Positions 18,887 through 26,562 of a stretch of DNA of 64,000 nucleotides are shown piece by piece. The translations under genes were made by a program, and so were the position numbers. Origin of the DNA: [Pseudomonas] carboxydohydrogena (GTDB taxonomy: Bacteria; Pseudomonadota; Alphaproteobacteria; Rhizobiales; Xanthobacteraceae); contig NZ_CP113162.1 in assembly GCF_029030725.1 (NCBI RefSeq), positions 1,052,501 to 1,116,500 of the forward strand, written 5' to 3'. Under the pieces are notes generated by a model. That model ran no database searches and was not told the origin of the DNA. It was given only the letters and a program-made list of their open reading frames with translations. Position 1 is the first letter of the stretch. Each line of letters begins with the position of its first letter.

Positions 18887-20182
18887 CTATTCCGACAAAC
18901 CGCCTGCTTTTGTTCGCTCCGCGCGCCGTTTCTGCGTCGCCGAGATAAGCTGTTTCCGGGTCCGCTTGGCGTACGTGGGAAGCTGCCTGGCCGATTTATG
19001 GCGGCCCGCGGCCCGAAGTTCGGCGTCCGTCCAATCGCTATCAGCGCCTTCGGTAAAGCCGCCGTGGCGGAACGACGTAAATGACAGTTCGTCGCGCAGG
19101 CCAGCCGCCCGGACGATGTCCTTAACCGTCGAGCGAAGGTAATCCAGACCGCCTTTTTCCGTGATCCATGGCTTCAGCACGGCGCCCCGCCGGTGTGCAT
19201 GATCGCGTCGGAAAACCAGTCCGGCGATGGTCTTGGCCTTGATGGCGTCGAGTTCTGCCATCAGTTCGGGGAATAGAGTTTCGCCGGTTTCATCGAACAG
19301 CGGCCACCATGCCTCTTCGCCGGTCTTCGGGTGGACGACGCAAACGCTGTTCGGACGCTCTTTCGGCCGGTAGTGGCGGACGTCGAACGCTCCAAAGACA
19401 TGCTCTTCTCGCTGCAGCCACTCCCATGCCGTCAGGGCGGCAGTCGCGATCGAATGATAGCCAAGCGCCTTCGCCTTCTCGCGGAAGGCGACAAGTTCAT
19501 CCCACGTTGCCGTCGGCGTTTCCTTCCGTGCTGTGCCAGCGGTGCGCGTCTTAAGGCCCATCTTCGCGAACGGGTTCGTCTGCGGGACGATCTTTTCTTC
19601 CGCTCGCATGCCGATGAACCACGCGCGCCGGCATCCCTGCATGGCTGCATTGGCGAACCGGCGCCGCTCGCGCAGCACTGGCTTGCCGTCCTTCCCCATC
19701 ACCGGCTTTCCCTTGTCATCCACGACAGGCACATACAGCAGCTTGTCATAGACGGCATCGACGAAGCCCTTCGTGAACTCGGAAAGCTGACGCGCGCCAG
19801 CGCGCGATCCGTCCTTCAGGACGTAATCGGCGAAGAGGGTCATCCCCTGTTCGTAAAGCCGCTGCGTTTTGCGATCGACCTCTTTCCAAGCCCGATGCGA
19901 CTTGAAGACGGAAACGAGCCAATCGAACGATCCCGGCGCGACGGTGCACGGAACCATGTCTGTCAGGCCGCGTGAGCGCCAGCTATCGAAGGCGGGCAGC
20001 AGAACTTCTTCGGCGCGCTTCACGGCGGCGGCGTAATCCGAGCCCAGCGGCTCGTTTTCTAGCTTGCAGCCCTGTTCCTTGGCCCAAGTCGGGATTTCGA
20101 AGAAATACGCCCACGTGCCGTTTTTCAACAGCTTGCGACGGCAATAGCGGGGCATCGGCTGGGCGGTACGCGGCGGTTTCAT
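18887..20182 (-). CDS. Tyrosine recombinase (integrase)
   Basis: A 431-aa site-specific recombinase next to attL, so almost certainly the enzyme that inserted the element. In the C-terminal catalytic domain, SFRHGG supplies Arg372 and His373, GRHKSARQLPTY supplies the second His/Arg box and the nucleophile Tyr404. The N-terminal part is a SAM-like core-binding domain rich in basic residues. Its ATG overlaps the stop of the excisionase-like gene (ATGA). No damage is visible, so it could be active. Confidence 0.93.
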   Translation of the reverse strand: MKPPRTAQPMPRYCRRKLLKNGTWAYFFEIPTWAKEQGCKLENEPLGSDYAAAVKRAEEVLLPAFDSWRSRGLTDMVPCTVAPGSFDWLVSVFKSHRAWKEVDRKTQRLYEQGMTLFADYVLKDGSRAGARQLSEFTKGFVDAVYDKLLYVPVVDDKGKPVMGKDGKPVLRERRRFANAAMQGCRRAWFIGMRAEEKIVPQTNPFAKMGLKTRTAGTARKETPTATWDELVAFREKAKALGYHSIATAALTAWEWLQREEHVFGAFDVRHYRPKERPNSVCVVHPKTGEEAWWPLFDETGETLFPELMAELDAIKAKTIAGLVFRRDHAHRRGAVLKPWITEKGGLDYLRSTVKDIVRAAGLRDELSFTSFRHGGFTEGADSDWTDAELRAAGRHKSARQLPTYAKRTRKQLISATQKRRAERTKAGGLSE

Positions 20183-20460
20183 ACGAGGCTCGCCAAATCC
20201 GTTTTACTCGAAGGATTGTCAGCCGTAGAACGCCCGGGCGAAATGAAGCTGTCAAGGCTGGCCTTCGCCCAAACTGGCTCTTTCGAGCGCCCGACGCCGT
20301 GAAAACTGGTCGGCGCCGGGGCCTCCCCGCGGCCGACAGCCCGGGATAGTTCGCCGGTGTCACGATAATCCAGATACGCCGCCGCCATGTCAGCGCGCAT
20401 CACCGCCGGCCACGTGCCCGTCGGCGGATATCGTGCTGGTATGGGTGCGCGCGGCGACAT
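20179..20460 (-). CDS. Excisionase/AlpA-like DNA-binding protein
   Basis: 93 aa, with an N-terminal winged-helix-like stretch: MRADMAAAYLDY and then a turn leading to VWAKASLDSFI, the arrangement seen in small recombination-directionality factors and AlpA-type regulators. It is translationally coupled to the integrase downstream and to the gene upstream (both ATGA overlaps). Role as excisionase is inferred from fold and position. Confidence 0.7.
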   Translation of the reverse strand: MSPRAPIPARYPPTGTWPAVMRADMAAAYLDYRDTGELSRAVGRGEAPAPTSFHGVGRSKEPVWAKASLDSFISPGRSTADNPSSKTDLASLV

Positions 20461-20765
20461 CAGATCCCCATCGCCCGTTCTGTGGCTTCGCGCTTGCAGC
20501 GCCGCCATAGAGCCCGGGAAAGCTCCCCGGCTGCGAGCGCGCGGTTTAGCTGGCTTTCGGTAAGCCCTCCCTGTTCGAGATATTGCTGGTCGGAGCGGCG
20601 GAAGGCCCGCGCCTTCGCCCGATCGGCGAGCCGCCGGCGGCGCTTCGTCGTCTTCGAGACGGCGGCCCAATGCTTCCCGCAAATCCATTCCGCGAAGCCG
20701 CCATCGTTCCGGCAGGTCCGTCGGCAGAACGGGACACAGCAGGCGATGCGGCCGGGCGCGGTCAC
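20460..20765 (-). CDS. Small cysteine-rich protein with zinc-finger-like N-terminus
   Basis: 101 aa from a GTG that overlaps the upstream stop (GTGA). The first 32 residues contain CCVPFCRRTC and then CGKHW, a C-x3-C-x3-C...C-x2-H pattern that could bind zinc; a strongly basic helix (KTTKRRRRLADRAKA) follows. The same Cys...C-x2-HW pattern opens the ASCH gene two genes upstream. I do not recognise a named family; nucleic-acid binding is an inference. Confidence 0.65.
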   Translation of the reverse strand: MTAPGRIACCVPFCRRTCRNDGGFAEWICGKHWAAVSKTTKRRRRLADRAKARAFRRSDQQYLEQGGLTESQLNRALAAGELSRALWRRCKREATERAMGI

Positions 20766-21181
20766 GGACAGCGCTCCCGATAGTCGATCACTTCGACGCC
20801 TGCGAAGCGGGCCTGCTGGATCATGTCGGCGGTGCCGTCGCCGCCAAAGAATGCGATCACGAAATCGGGCTTGCCTTCTTCCAGCATGCGCTTGTTCCGG
20901 ATAGGCTCGGCCGCCCGGCCAAACTTCTTCCATTCCGCACGCATGACGACGGATGCGATGGTTTTGCTGATCGCCCATTGGTGCGCGATCGTGTCGGCGC
21001 CGGGCGCCCCGCCGGATATGACCTTCCGCACGCCGCGGTCGCGCCGAAGGTGATCGAGCGTTTCCCGCATGAAGAACGCCTGCTTCGCGGCGCGCGCGGC
21101 GTGCGCCTGCCGCAGTTCGGGCGTGCAGTCGAGCGGTACGCGGCCGTACCAACGGCCGCCGCATACGATGATCGTTGTCAT
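20762..21181 (-). CDS. DUF2493/SLOG-superfamily protein
   Basis: 139 aa. VISGGAPGADTIAHQWA and the preceding TIIVCGGRWYG match the DUF2493 (YspA-like) group of SLOG Rossmannoid proteins, which are predicted to bind nucleotides or nucleotide-derived ligands and are frequent in phages. The C-terminal DFVIAFFGGDGTADMI supports the fold. Start at the ATG overlapping the ASCH stop; an ATG four codons earlier also exists. Exact function unknown. Confidence 0.8.
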   Translation of the reverse strand: MTTIIVCGGRWYGRVPLDCTPELRQAHAARAAKQAFFMRETLDHLRRDRGVRKVISGGAPGADTIAHQWAISKTIASVVMRAEWKKFGRAAEPIRNKRMLEEGKPDFVIAFFGGDGTADMIQQARFAGVEVIDYRERCP

Positions 21182-21861
21182 GACCAATTCCAAAAGCCTT
21201 GCGCGCCAGCCGCGGGAATAGGTTCAGGAAACTGCCGAACGTCGGTCATCGGCCAGCCGTACATAGACGGGTCAAGCCGATCCGGATCTTCGTCGGGAAA
21301 CAGCTTCAGGACATTGACCGGTTCGCCGATAACGGCCGTTCCCAGCGCAGCCGATACGGGCGCGGCGATCTTCTTCGTCTCGCGGAGTGATTGAAGCTGC
21401 CACTCAACAAACGGTCGCGCGCTCGGAAGCAAGCTGCTTTCGCCAGCATCGAACCGATCCAGAATGTCTTCCAATTCGTCAGCCTTCGGCTGCCTCGCCG
21501 CGGCATGAATGACGATGCGTCGCCCGACAAGCTTCGCGAGGTTCGGCCTGTCCGTGAAATTCCAGCCACGGAATTCATACGGCTTTGCCAGCATGATGAT
21601 CAGCGATGCCCACGGTTGCCAGATCGTCAGCGCCTTCATGCCCGGTTCAATCCCGGGCGCGGAGCGGGCACCTTCGGCGCCCGCGACAACGCGGATCGCT
21701 TCAAGGCAGTTCGCGCGATAGGGGCTTCCCCCGCCCATCGACCATCCTTGGCCGATCGCCTCGCGCAACGGCTTAGGAACCATGCGCCAATGGCGTGCGC
21801 ACATGAAGATGTGATGCGGCACCGACACGAAGCAGCCGGTTGCGTGACAATCATGTGTCAT
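21178..21861 (-). CDS. ASCH-domain protein with N-terminal Cys/His module
   Basis: 227 aa. Residues about 74-215 form an ASCH (PUA-like) domain, recognised by KALTIWQPWASLI and the later RGWNFTD and GRRIVIHAAAR segments; ASCH domains bind RNA or modified bases. The N-terminus (about 1-60) has CHATGC, then CARHW, resembling the small cysteine-rich gene downstream. Coupled by ATGA overlaps on both sides, so it belongs to the operon running toward the integrase. Confidence 0.8.
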   Translation of the reverse strand: MTHDCHATGCFVSVPHHIFMCARHWRMVPKPLREAIGQGWSMGGGSPYRANCLEAIRVVAGAEGARSAPGIEPGMKALTIWQPWASLIIMLAKPYEFRGWNFTDRPNLAKLVGRRIVIHAAARQPKADELEDILDRFDAGESSLLPSARPFVEWQLQSLRETKKIAAPVSAALGTAVIGEPVNVLKLFPDEDPDRLDPSMYGWPMTDVRQFPEPIPAAGAQGFWNWS

Positions 21862-22121
21862 GCGTTGCCCTCTGGCGGGACGTTGCGAACGGTGTACTCG
21901 TTGATGAACGCTCGCAATTCCCGATCGATCAGGTCCATGCGCTTCAGATCATTGTCTGTCGCGTCTGATCCTTCTTCAAGGATCGTCATGATGCTGTAAA
22001 AAAGATGCTGCGCCCCGGCGAAGAATGCATTGCGCATTTCGTCAAGCTGCACGGCAGGCGCATCGAGCGGTATCGCCGCGATCCGCAGTCCGATCCATCC
22101 GGCTTCGATCAAGCGGCGCAT
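21858..22121 (-). CDS. Hypothetical protein, 87 aa
   Basis: A short, mostly helical acidic protein (DEMRNAFFAGAQHLFYSIM in the middle, ELRAFINEY near the end). Stop overlaps the ASCH start, and the next upstream gene ends 3 bp before its ATG, so it is part of the leftward operon. No family recognised. Confidence 0.65.
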   Translation of the reverse strand: MRRLIEAGWIGLRIAAIPLDAPAVQLDEMRNAFFAGAQHLFYSIMTILEEGSDATDNDLKRMDLIDRELRAFINEYTVRNVPPEGNA

Positions 22122-22124
22122 AGG

Positions 22125-22709
22125 TTAACCCTTCAGCAGGGCGTTTTTGCGCGTCGCAGCCTTATTGCGCAGTTCGTCGTGAAGCTCCTTGCTGACCTTG
22201 CACTTCTCGCGAAGCTTCTTTTCATCTGCCGACTTCCACCAGTCGGGGATTTTGTCCGCCGTCTCGTGGGTGTAATCGGACAGCTTCGTCTCGACATAGT
22301 GTTCGTATTCGTCAGGATCGGTCGGAAGCTCGCCATTCGGCCAGCGCCGAACGTCCTCGCCGACAGCCTGGTCGACAGGTGCCTTATCTTCACGCGCATC
22401 TTCCTTCGGGTCTTCCTGCTTCGCTTGCTGCTGGGGCTCCGGAGCGGCAGCGCTCGGCATCGGACCGTCGTCCGTTGGCTGCGGGCCGGTCGTTATACGG
22501 TCGTCACGTCGGTCTTGCTGCATCGGCTTGCCGTCATCGGTCTGACCGGCGTCATCCTGCGCAGGCTCATCGTCGAATTCATCCTGACCTTGCGGCTGCG
22601 GATCGTGGTCGATAAAGCGAACCTGATCGTTCAGGATAAGAAGACTTATGCGTTGACCGAGTTTCTTCGGGATGCGTTGCGATGAGCCAGAACGAAGAGC
22701 GGATCGCAT
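22125..22709 (-). CDS. Hypothetical protein with disordered acidic middle
   Basis: Up to 194 aa. The C-terminal 70 residues look well folded (DEYEHYVETKLSDYTHE, IPDWWKSADEKKLREKCKV), while residues about 35-105 are rich in Asp, Gln and Pro and probably disordered. The start is doubtful: the only upstream ATG places it 28 bp into the divergent gene at 22682. First gene of the leftward operon. Function unknown. Confidence 0.55.
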   Translation of the reverse strand: MRSALRSGSSQRIPKKLGQRISLLILNDQVRFIDHDPQPQGQDEFDDEPAQDDAGQTDDGKPMQQDRRDDRITTGPQPTDDGPMPSAAAPEPQQQAKQEDPKEDAREDKAPVDQAVGEDVRRWPNGELPTDPDEYEHYVETKLSDYTHETADKIPDWWKSADEKKLREKCKVSKELHDELRNKAATRKNALLKG

Positions 22710-22960
22710 ATGCCGACAATCCAGTGATGGCTATCGCCTTCGCTGGCTTCCTTCGCTGGGTAGCATCGGAGCCCGGCGCGCTCGACGCTTTCGAGCATGC
22801 GACTGGCATCCGGCCCTTCTGGGCCGAGCGCAGAACCCCGCTCGAACAAATGATCGACAAGGCTACCGATCGTGAGCGTCAGCAGATCGACGCTTTCGTT
22901 GATTGGGCTGTGGCGAATATCTGGGGCGACAATCCATGGGGCAAAGAGGCTCATGGTTGA
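22682..22960 (+). CDS. Hypothetical protein, 92 aa
   Basis: Helical protein (MAIAFAGFLRWVASEPGALD; QQIDAFVDWAVANIWGD) that opens a rightward run of five coupled small genes. Its stop overlaps the next start (ATG 22953). Family not recognised; typical accessory small gene of alphaproteobacterial prophages. Confidence 0.65.
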   Translation: MSQNEERIAYADNPVMAIAFAGFLRWVASEPGALDAFEHATGIRPFWAERRTPLEQMIDKATDRERQQIDAFVDWAVANIWGDNPWGKEAHG

Positions 22961-23321
22961 TACTCGCATCCATACGACCGACGCGCAGCGCACCAAAGCC
23001 GCCGCAGTCCGCCGCCTGCTGATCCGCCTCGAAAACGGTGACGGCGAAGACCGGACGCTGGGTGCCGACATCTTGGATGCGCTCGACGTTCCGGCGCAGA
23101 CGCTTTGCCCGGTGTCGTTCATGGACGGAGCGGCCGCGCTGGCTGGCTTTCTCGGCTTTCAGCGCATGGACATCTGCAATGCCGCGGCGAAGGCGCTGCG
23201 CGAGCGCGTTCTGGGCGGATGGAAGGACGGCAAGTCGATAACCGCCGCCGACCTGGCCCGCGCGATGACGATCATCCTTCTGAAGCTGCAACTCGCAAAA
23301 CTGGAAAGGGCGCCGGCATGA
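22953..23321 (+). CDS. Hypothetical protein, 122 aa
   Basis: Helix-rich protein without clear motifs (KAAAVRRLLIRLENGDG; MTIILLKLQLAKLERAPA). Overlaps both neighbours. No known family seen. Confidence 0.65.
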   Translation: MVDTRIHTTDAQRTKAAAVRRLLIRLENGDGEDRTLGADILDALDVPAQTLCPVSFMDGAAALAGFLGFQRMDICNAAAKALRERVLGGWKDGKSITAADLARAMTIILLKLQLAKLERAPA

Positions 23322-23572
23322 AGGACTTCCGCAAAGTCGAGGAAGAACTGATCGCGGCATTCGATGCGCAAGGCGTCGAAATCTCCCGCGTCGCCGGCGA
23401 TGCTTTTGCATGTGTGATTTCAGTGCCGGAATGCGGCAAGCCATCGGGCTGCGAAATCGTCATCGGTCCTTACGGGAAAACCGAATGCGCGCATTGTGAA
23501 ATGGAGGTCAATCTGAACGGCCGCATGACCTCGATCGATTTGACCAAGCTGGCGAAGAGGCTTTGCGAATGA
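23318..23572 (+). CDS. Hypothetical protein, 84 aa
   Basis: Alpha/beta small protein with a possible metal-binding pair ECAHCEMEV in the middle. Start ATG overlaps the previous stop (ATGA), and its own stop overlaps the next ATG. Function unknown. Confidence 0.65.
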   Translation: MKDFRKVEEELIAAFDAQGVEISRVAGDAFACVISVPECGKPSGCEIVIGPYGKTECAHCEMEVNLNGRMTSIDLTKLAKRLCE

Positions 23573-23859
23573 AGCGGAAAAAGGAAAAGCCCGACAATAT
23601 CCAGCGCGCGCAAGACATCCTTTACCGCGCTCACCGGCGCGTGATGTTGGAATGCGATATGCGGCACGATTGGTCGATGTTCGTTGTCGTCTCGCAGGCG
23701 GCAACATCAGGAATATGCGCCGAAGTCGTCAGTTCGGATCAACTGATGCGTGATCGTGGTGAAAAGGTCATCCAGCAAATGACGGCGCAGTTCGCAAGCA
23801 TGCTTCGCGAAGACTTCGACAGGCGTATCGAACACGAAAAGGCGCAAACGCGGCAATGA
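23569..23859 (+). CDS. Hypothetical protein, 96 aa
   Basis: Basic N-terminus (MKRKKEKPD) followed by a helical body ending in a charged coil (LREDFDRRIEHEKAQTRQ). Coupled to both neighbours by ATGA overlaps. Family not recognised. Confidence 0.62.
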   Translation: MKRKKEKPDNIQRAQDILYRAHRRVMLECDMRHDWSMFVVVSQAATSGICAEVVSSDQLMRDRGEKVIQQMTAQFASMLREDFDRRIEHEKAQTRQ

Positions 23860-24404
23860 CGGAAAAGAAGTCGGCAGCCGAGACGGAGGCAGACCGGGCC
23901 GCGCGTGAAGCGCGGCGCGAAGAAAATCGCCTACGCAAAGAGGCTGCCGCCAAAAGGAAGGCGGCGAAGGAAGAGAAGCGGAAGGCAAGAGCAGCCGCTG
24001 TCGAGCGCCGCGCGGCGATCATCACGGCGGTGCCGCACCCACAAGCGCATTGGGATGCCGAGCGCGATGCCGAGGCAAAGCGTATTAAGAAGATGAAGCG
24101 CGCGCTCGAGCGCCGCACGTCGAAGGACAAGTCGCCCCGTTGGACCATCACGGAAAAGCCGCTGAAGCTGCCTGATCCGATCCAGCAGCCGGATTTGAGC
24201 GAGGAACAGGAAGCTACCCCGCCGCCGCGCGAAGGTCTGATCCCCGGGACGTACCGGATGGTCGATCCAGCCAGCCGAGAACGCGATACAGTTCATGCTC
24301 GATACGCGGTGCAAGGTCGGCGTTCACCACGGAATAGAACGCATCGTGTGATGCACCGCTTACCATTTCGTTCGCGATGTAGAGCCCTGACTTCTTGCCC
24401 TTGA
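23856..24404 (+). CDS. Lys/Arg/Ala-rich coiled-coil protein, probably 3' altered
   Basis: The first 120 residues are a highly charged helix (REENRLRKEAAAKRKAAKEE) then a Pro-rich linker (EATPPPREGLIPGTY). The last 50 or so residues are Arg/Ser-rich, low in structure and read antisense through the tail gene at 24214-24831, so they are probably not native. This suggests that the gene lost its real 3' end at a deletion junction near 24250. Function unknown. Confidence 0.5.
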   Translation: MTEKKSAAETEADRAAREARREENRLRKEAAAKRKAAKEEKRKARAAAVERRAAIITAVPHPQAHWDAERDAEAKRIKKMKRALERRTSKDKSPRWTITEKPLKLPDPIQQPDLSEEQEATPPPREGLIPGTYRMVDPASRERDTVHARYAVQGRRSPRNRTHRVMHRLPFRSRCRALTSCP

Positions 24405-24831
24405 TGGGGAAGCGACTGCGGCTGGTGCGCTCGAAGACCTGTCCGCCCATGCCGAGGTCTTTGCGGTTCGGGAAGACGCCGCCCTTGATGAACGTGCCGG
24501 GGTAGAGACGGCGTTCGTTCCAAGGTGCTGCGGTGACGCCCTTGCGGGTCTCCCTCGCGTTGAAGAATTTCAGGCGAATGTTGCCGCCAGCGGACCGGAT
24601 GACGAAGGCCGATCCGTTGAATGATTTCGTCGACTTCACAGCGCGGTTGATGGTGCGCGCCTTGAGGCCGGTTTGTTTCACCAGAACGCGGCGCATTGCG
24701 GTGCGCGCTTTCAGTCCGGTGTGGTTGATCGCTCGCGTCATGACGAGCGGGATTTGTTTCCCTGCGGCCTGAAGCGCGTTTCCGATCTTCGAGAGCGGCG
24801 ACAGATCGACGCGATAATCGATCCCGGGCAT
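24214..24831 (-). CDS. Phage minor tail protein (gpZ-like)
   Basis: 205 aa. VMTRAINHTGLKARTAMRR, the basic RTINRAVKST region and the FERTSRSRFPIKGKKSG segment are characteristic of minor tail protein Z-type (tail-completion) proteins. The expected C-terminus ends near LAPRIEHELYRVL; the extra 20 residues (to DLRAAAG) are antisense to the convergent gene and may be non-native. A 58-aa gene is coupled upstream. Confidence 0.75.
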   Translation of the reverse strand: MPGIDYRVDLSPLSKIGNALQAAGKQIPLVMTRAINHTGLKARTAMRRVLVKQTGLKARTINRAVKSTKSFNGSAFVIRSAGGNIRLKFFNARETRKGVTAAPWNERRLYPGTFIKGGVFPNRKDLGMGGQVFERTSRSRFPIKGKKSGLYIANEMVSGASHDAFYSVVNADLAPRIEHELYRVLGWLDRPSGTSRGSDLRAAAG

Positions 24832-25007
24832 CAGCGTCGAGCCAGTCGCGTTTTCGCGGATGCGATCTTGCTGCGGAATGCGGCAACATCGTCGGCGATG
24901 GTGCGGGCGAAAACCTTCACCTGCTCTTTTGCGGTTTCGGTGTCACCTGCGGCGAGAGCGCGTGTTCCGGTGACAATGGCGATGCCGCGTTTGTGGCAGT
25001 TGCACAT
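24831..25007 (-). CDS. Small phage protein, 58 aa
   Basis: An ORF below usual length limits: MCNCHKRGIAIVTGTRALAA, then a helical half (QVKVFARTIADDVAAFRSKI). Its TGA overlaps the ATG of the tail protein (TGATG), supporting expression. It probably belongs to the same head-tail module. Family not recognised. Confidence 0.55.
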   Translation of the reverse strand: MCNCHKRGIAIVTGTRALAAGDTETAKEQVKVFARTIADDVAAFRSKIASAKTRLARR

Positions 25008-25055
25008 GACCGATACCCGAAATGAAAACGGCCCGATGCCGTTACCGGCCCGGGC

Positions 25056-25307
25056 CTAGTCTGCGAATTTTTCGATCAACCAGTCTGCGAAGGATAACCG
25101 GGTTAAACCCGACAATCTCGCAACCCGGTACGCCTCGTTGATCTGTTGCCTCCGATCTGTCGGAAGCGATTTATGCCACGCCGTCGCTTCGCGCCGGTCA
25201 TGGCGTCGAATTTCGACCTCACCAGATTTTGCCTTTTTCAGGAACTCTCGGGTGGCCTGTTCGAGCATCTGCTTCTTATGAACGGAAGTAGACTGCTCCA
25301 ACGGCAT
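25056..25307 (-). CDS. Hypothetical protein, 83 aa
   Basis: Helical, basic protein (KKQMLEQATREFLKKAKSG; RRQQINEAYRVARLSG; SFADWLIEKF). Starts at the internal ATG; a GTG 13 codons upstream is possible. Its 5' side faces the repeat region at 25422-25692. The sequence resembles small regulators but no defined DNA-binding motif is clear. Confidence 0.55.
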   Translation of the reverse strand: MPLEQSTSVHKKQMLEQATREFLKKAKSGEVEIRRHDRREATAWHKSLPTDRRQQINEAYRVARLSGLTRLSFADWLIEKFAD

Positions 25308-25421
25308 ATCCTCTGTAGAAGCCGCAAGCGCTGGGTGCTGACGCACCGCGCTTGCTTGCCATAGGCTGCGCCAAGCTGCGGGCGCGCACGTGATGCACCG
25401 ATTTTTCGGACCTTGTCAAAG

Positions 25422-25692
25422 GGGACAAAGGGGACAATTTGGTGGTTTGTCCCCGAATGTCCCCGGCTGCGGGGTGATTTGGACACCGCCGATTTTTGAT
25501 TACTTCGCTAATGTTTTCAGTGCATGACGGGTGATTTCCTCGCTGTGCGAGCACCGCCCAAAATTTATTTTCATGACGTGTTGAAAACCGCTTTTTGTCC
25601 CCCTGTTTGTCCCCCATTTTAAGGCTGTCGCCATCGTCACTCGCAAATCAGTGGGGACATTCGTGGGGACATTTTCGGGGGGACAAGGGACA
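25422..25692. repeat. GGGGACA heptamer cluster, both orientations (iteron-like)
   Basis: Forward copies at 25422, 25431, 25653, 25665 and 25679 plus a shorter GGGACA at 25687; reverse copies (TGTCCCC) at 25449, 25459, 25596 and 25608. Within each pair the spacing is 9-14 bp, close to one helical turn. The 430-bp stretch 25308-25737 holds no convincing gene, and between the two clusters the DNA is AT-rich for this genome. An iteron-type replication origin or a repressor/partition site is plausible. Confidence 0.65.
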
Positions 25693-25737
25693 TTTTGGTC
25701 CCCGAGCCGTGTGCGTGTTGCGTGTGGAGTTGCGTCT

Positions 25738-25974
25738 GTGTCGTGGAACCGGAAGTTTGCCGAGCCGATCCGGCCGCCCAAAGGGCCGTCGATCCGCACC
25801 CTGAAAGAAGCGGCGGAATTCCTCTTGAGCCTCCCGAAAAAGCGGCGGGATCACCCCGACGCTCAGGCCGCCGCCGAGGCAGTTCGCTTGGTGGCCGAGC
25901 ATGGCGGGCCGCTCATGTTCGCCGAAATCGGCATGCGGCAATTCTTCTCGGGAGGCCCGCGTCATGGCCGGTGA
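25738..25974 (+). CDS. Hypothetical protein, 78 aa
   Basis: Starts at GTG (MSWNRKFAEPI) after the repeat cluster, since translating further upstream would only read the repeats. Amphipathic helices (LKEAAEFLLSLPKKRRDHP; AAAEAVRLVAEHG) dominate. It overlaps the next gene by 11 bp. Function unknown. Confidence 0.62.
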   Translation: MSWNRKFAEPIRPPKGPSIRTLKEAAEFLLSLPKKRRDHPDAQAAAEAVRLVAEHGGPLMFAEIGMRQFFSGGPRHGR

Positions 25975-26347
25975 CAAACGCCGCGACGCAGGGTCAACGC
26001 GAGCGGGATACATGGCTCCGCCGTTCGTCCAGTGCGACAAGTGCGGCGAGATGTTTGACGCCAGCGCTCCCGAGAATATCCTGAAGCACTGGCATCATGA
26101 GCTCCGCGCACCGGTACGGTCGCCGCGCGAACTGGCCGAGCGGATGGCCCAGCGCTCCCGCGACAAGAGGTTCGACCCGTACATTCGGGAGACGTTTCGT
26201 CTTCCACGGCTCGAGGCCAGGCAAAAAGCCGAGGACTTCTACCGGCAATGGCCGAAAGAGGGCTACGACACGATGGTCGAGAGTTGGGCTGAAGAGCCCG
26301 GCGACATCATCACCTTCACGATGCGCCGGTCGAGGACATCGGACTAA
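25964..26347 (+). CDS. Hypothetical protein with C2H2-like motif, 127 aa
   Basis: Residues about 22-46 read VQCDKCGEMF...HWHHE, a C-x2-C...H-x2/3-H arrangement that could hold zinc. The remainder is helical and acidic, ending ITFTMRRSRTSD. Its stop overlaps by 4 bp the end of the convergent 26344-26562 gene. No named family recognised. Confidence 0.62.
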   Translation: MAGDKRRDAGSTRAGYMAPPFVQCDKCGEMFDASAPENILKHWHHELRAPVRSPRELAERMAQRSRDKRFDPYIRETFRLPRLEARQKAEDFYRQWPKEGYDTMVESWAEEPGDIITFTMRRSRTSD

Positions 26348-26562
26348 CCGCCGCGATCCTCGCGCGGCGGGTCCATGCTTTCGCCGCGCACCTTCACGCA
26401 AAAATACTGCCGCTCTGCTTCGATCACTTCATCGCGATAGCAGGCGTTTAAAAACGGCTGAACGCAGACGCGAAATTGTCCAACCGACAGACCCTGCGGG
26501 ATGCCGTCGAGAATTTCACGTACCATGTTTTGAAAGTCGTCATCGTTCGACGCTTCACTCAT
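26344..26562 (-). CDS. Hypothetical protein, 72 aa
   Basis: ATG overlaps the stop of the DUF2442-HTH gene (ATGA), so it is translated with it. Helical N-terminus (FQNMVREILDGIPQGLSVG), a central ACYRDEVIEAERQYF segment and a short tail. Last gene of a four-gene leftward module that begins at 27453. Function unknown. Confidence 0.6.
   Translation of the reverse strand: MSEASNDDDFQNMVREILDGIPQGLSVGQFRVCVQPFLNACYRDEVIEAERQYFCVKVRGESMDPPREDRGG

Noticed and set aside
22005-22685. Rightward frame ending in an ATGA overlap with the gene at 22682
   Set aside because: Its product is an Arg/Leu-rich antisense of the DUF-like gene at 22125-22709, whose C-terminus looks genuine; the overlap is probably coincidental.
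25238-25799. Several ORFs through the GGGGACA repeats on both strands
   Set aside because: They owe their length to the repeats, give Gly-Thr or Pro-Leu-Ser runs, and have no start or conserved motif.
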